Shown piece by piece: positions 62,614 through 64,000 of a DNA stretch of 64,000 nt. The notes under the pieces are model-generated. The model did not search any database, was not told the origin of the DNA, and saw only the letters and a program-made list of their open reading frames with translations. A program made the position numbers and the translations under genes. Position 1 is the stretch's first letter, and the number at the start of each line of letters is the position of its first letter. This DNA comes from Denitrobacterium detoxificans (lineage in GTDB: Bacteria; Actinomycetota; Coriobacteriia; Coriobacteriales; Eggerthellaceae): contig NZ_CP011402.1 of assembly GCF_001643775.1 (NCBI RefSeq), forward strand, positions 1,954,432 through 2,018,431, written 5' to 3'.

Positions 62614-64000
62614 CTACAGCCCATACCAGCCAATGCCCTCGCCACGCCATCCGGCCTTTACAAGGAAATTGTTCTCGGCCTTACTCGTGGTGTAGTTATG
62701 CGAACCCGACTTGGCATTCGGGTTGTACTGGCGATAGAGCGGCGTAGTCTTGGACGTATCGGAATACCAGCCCACGCCCTCGTAGCGCCAGCCCAGCTTG
62801 CGCAGGCCGTCGCGCTCGGAAGTGCTCATGGTGTAATGGTGGTCTCCCCCGTTGGGGTTGTAGAGGCGATACACCTCGGCACCCGACGTGGGCGCCATCC
62901 AGCCTACGCCCTCATAGCGCCAGCCCAGGCGCTTCAAATTGTCGCGCTCGGAGGTGCTTGCCGTATAGAAGTGCTCGCCTGAATTGGGGTTATACAGGCG
63001 ATGCATCGACTGGCTGCCCTGCGTGATGGAAAACGTACCCGTGGTCACCCCCGTGAAGTTCCCGCCCGACACCGCCTTCACGCGCACCGAGCCCGTACCC
63101 GGATTCACGTTGCTCGAATACTGCAACGTGTAATCGGTTCCTTCCTGCAGCGTCTTGGCGCCATATGTCACCGTCACCTTGGGCTTTAGCTCCTTGCCGG
63201 TATAGGTAACACTGGGAATGGATATATCGACCTGCGCAATGTCGGCATGCATGATGTTGAACGTCCGGCTGGTGGTTCCATAGCATTCGCCCTTGCCCTG
63301 AATCGTCACCGTGGCAAGACCCACGTTCTCGTTGTTTGCGTACGTGAGCACGTAGTCCACGCCCTCCACCAACGAGCGTCCGCCCTGTTCGGCCGTAGCA
63401 ACGATACCTGGGCAAATGGGGCTTCCCGCATACACCTGATTCTCGATATAGCCAATGACTGCCCTGTTGATATTGAGCGGCGTTACCTTCAGCTCGATGG
63501 AGCAGGTGATGTCTTCCGCCAAGGGCTCGCCCATGCGGGCCGTAATGGTCACCGAACCCGAAGCATGCGCCGTCACCACGCCGTTCGCGTCGACCGTGGC
63601 TATGGACGCGTCGCTCGTTTCCCACGAGAACGGATACGATCCATCGAACGGCAACGCAAGCGTAAAGGAATCGCCCACCTCGGCCGTGACGTACGTATGC
63701 GTCGAACCGTCAGTTGTCGTCATCTGCTTGAACGTCGCATCGCTGCGCTCTTGGAAGTCGGCTTCGCCACGCTGTATCTTCAGCAGCTGCAGCGCATGAT
63801 ACGCATTCACCTCGCCGTAGCCCGTATACGGGTCCCAGCCCTCCGCGGCCTCTTCCACCACCGTGCCTTCATCGTCATACGTCGTATACACCACGTCGGT
63901 CGCCGACGCGCAGAGAATGCCCTCCACCTCGTCGGGCGTGAGCGACGGGTCGTAGGCGAACAGCAGCGCCGCGATGCCCGACACGCACGGAGCAGCCATG
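62614..64000 (-). CDS. Second subtilisin-like protease, N-terminal part off the window
   Basis: The visible 462 residues begin inside the S8 serine motif (MAAPCVSGIAALL; the serine itself is beyond the edge). The end of the protease domain follows (GWDPYTGYGEVNAYHALQLL), then one Big_2-like domain (about 120-170), two repeats of the YTG/GVDY type, and three YNPN repeats matching those of the protease downstream. It is clearly a paralogue of the 58437 gene but with far fewer middle repeats. The gene continues to the right of the window. Confidence 0.88.
   Translation of the reverse strand, partial: MAAPCVSGIAALLFAYDPSLTPDEVEGILCASATDVVYTTYDDEGTVVEEAAEGWDPYTGYGEVNAYHALQLLKIQRGEADFQERSDATFKQMTTTDGSTHTYVTAEVGDSFTLALPFDGSYPFSWETSDASIATVDANGVVTAHASGSVTITARMGEPLAEDITCSIELKVTPLNINRAVIGYIENQVYAGSPICPGIVATAEQGGRSLVEGVDYVLTYANNENVGLATVTIQGKGECYGTTSRTFNIMHADIAQVDISIPSVTYTGKELKPKVTVTYGAKTLQEGTDYTLQYSSNVNPGTGSVRVKAVSGGNFTGVTTGTFSITQGSQSMHRLYNPNSGEHFYTASTSERDNLKRLGWRYEGVGWMAPTSGAEVYRLYNPNGGDHHYTMSTSERDGLRKLGWRYEGVGWYSDTSKTTPLYRQYNPNAKSGSHNYTTSKAENNFLVKAGWRGEGIGWYGL

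Overview
The window reads as chromosomal DNA of a high-GC, Gram-positive anaerobe, most likely a member of the Coriobacteriia (Eggerthella/Slackia-like Actinobacteriota). This is an inference from gene content. There is an actinobacterial FHA/PP2C/SEDS-PBP/PASTA-kinase cluster in which the SEDS protein and the class B PBP are one polypeptide. There are also an LCP ligase, a two-iron superoxide reductase, an AtpF with a secretion signal, and secreted proteases ending in YNPN-type (DUF5648-like) repeats. No CRISPR array, rRNA, transposase or phage gene was seen.

Layout. 1-4.0 kb: a truncated XRE regulator, a zinc-ribbon membrane protein, serS with two downstream genes, and a tiny acidic membrane protein. 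4.0-4.8 kb: non-coding, with two copies of a structured repeat. 4.8-15.7 kb: pyridoxal kinase, tRNA-Leu, a non-RD membrane kinase, then fhaA-fhaB-pstP-(SEDS-PBP)-pknB, a signalling and cell-wall elongation module. 15.7-16.5 kb: two more repeat copies. 16.5-26.9 kb: an EamA exporter divergent from a LysR regulator, a molybdate-type ABC transporter (modABC), a GIY-YIG/AlkD fusion, aldA, tRNA-Arg, a shikimate-kinase homologue and a DUF2207 protein. 27.0-28.3 kb: tRNA-Ser(GCT) with a duplicated 3' end, a chain of hairpins, and two repeat copies. 28.3-30.2 kb: a secreted repeat protein. 30.4-37.4 kb: the complete F1Fo ATP synthase operon (minus strand). 37.6-40.9 kb: comEB, glyA, rpiB and divergent upp, an arrangement often found next to atp operons. 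41-48.7 kb: a CmpB-like membrane protein, then a minus-strand operon with stop/start overlaps encoding a HI0933-type flavoprotein, a flavoprotein-TsaC fusion, a monoacylglycerol-lipase-like hydrolase and glycerol kinase. 48.8-53.5 kb: superoxide reductase, lgt, a zinc ribbon, DUF1848, a Pr6Pr-like membrane protein, one repeat copy and a NifU-C scaffold. 53.5-58.3 kb: LCP protein, murA, tsf, rpsB. 58.4-64 kb: two tandem subtilisin-like proteases, the second cut by the right edge.

The strongest unexplained signal is a dispersed intergenic family with seven copies (4099, 4574, 15736, 16297, 27377, 28076, 52878). Three single-stranded junction segments are almost invariant between copies. The closing stem and two inner hairpins differ in sequence from copy to copy but remain complementary within each copy. 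In the two copies whose outer stem carries isolated mismatches, every mismatch is a G-U pair on one strand, the strand shared with the upstream gene. All six copies with recognisable ends lie 3' of, and in the same direction as, a gene. This points to selection on an RNA three-way-junction fold, not to simple copying of an inverted-repeat mobile element. I could not search Rfam or other genomes, so novelty is unproven.
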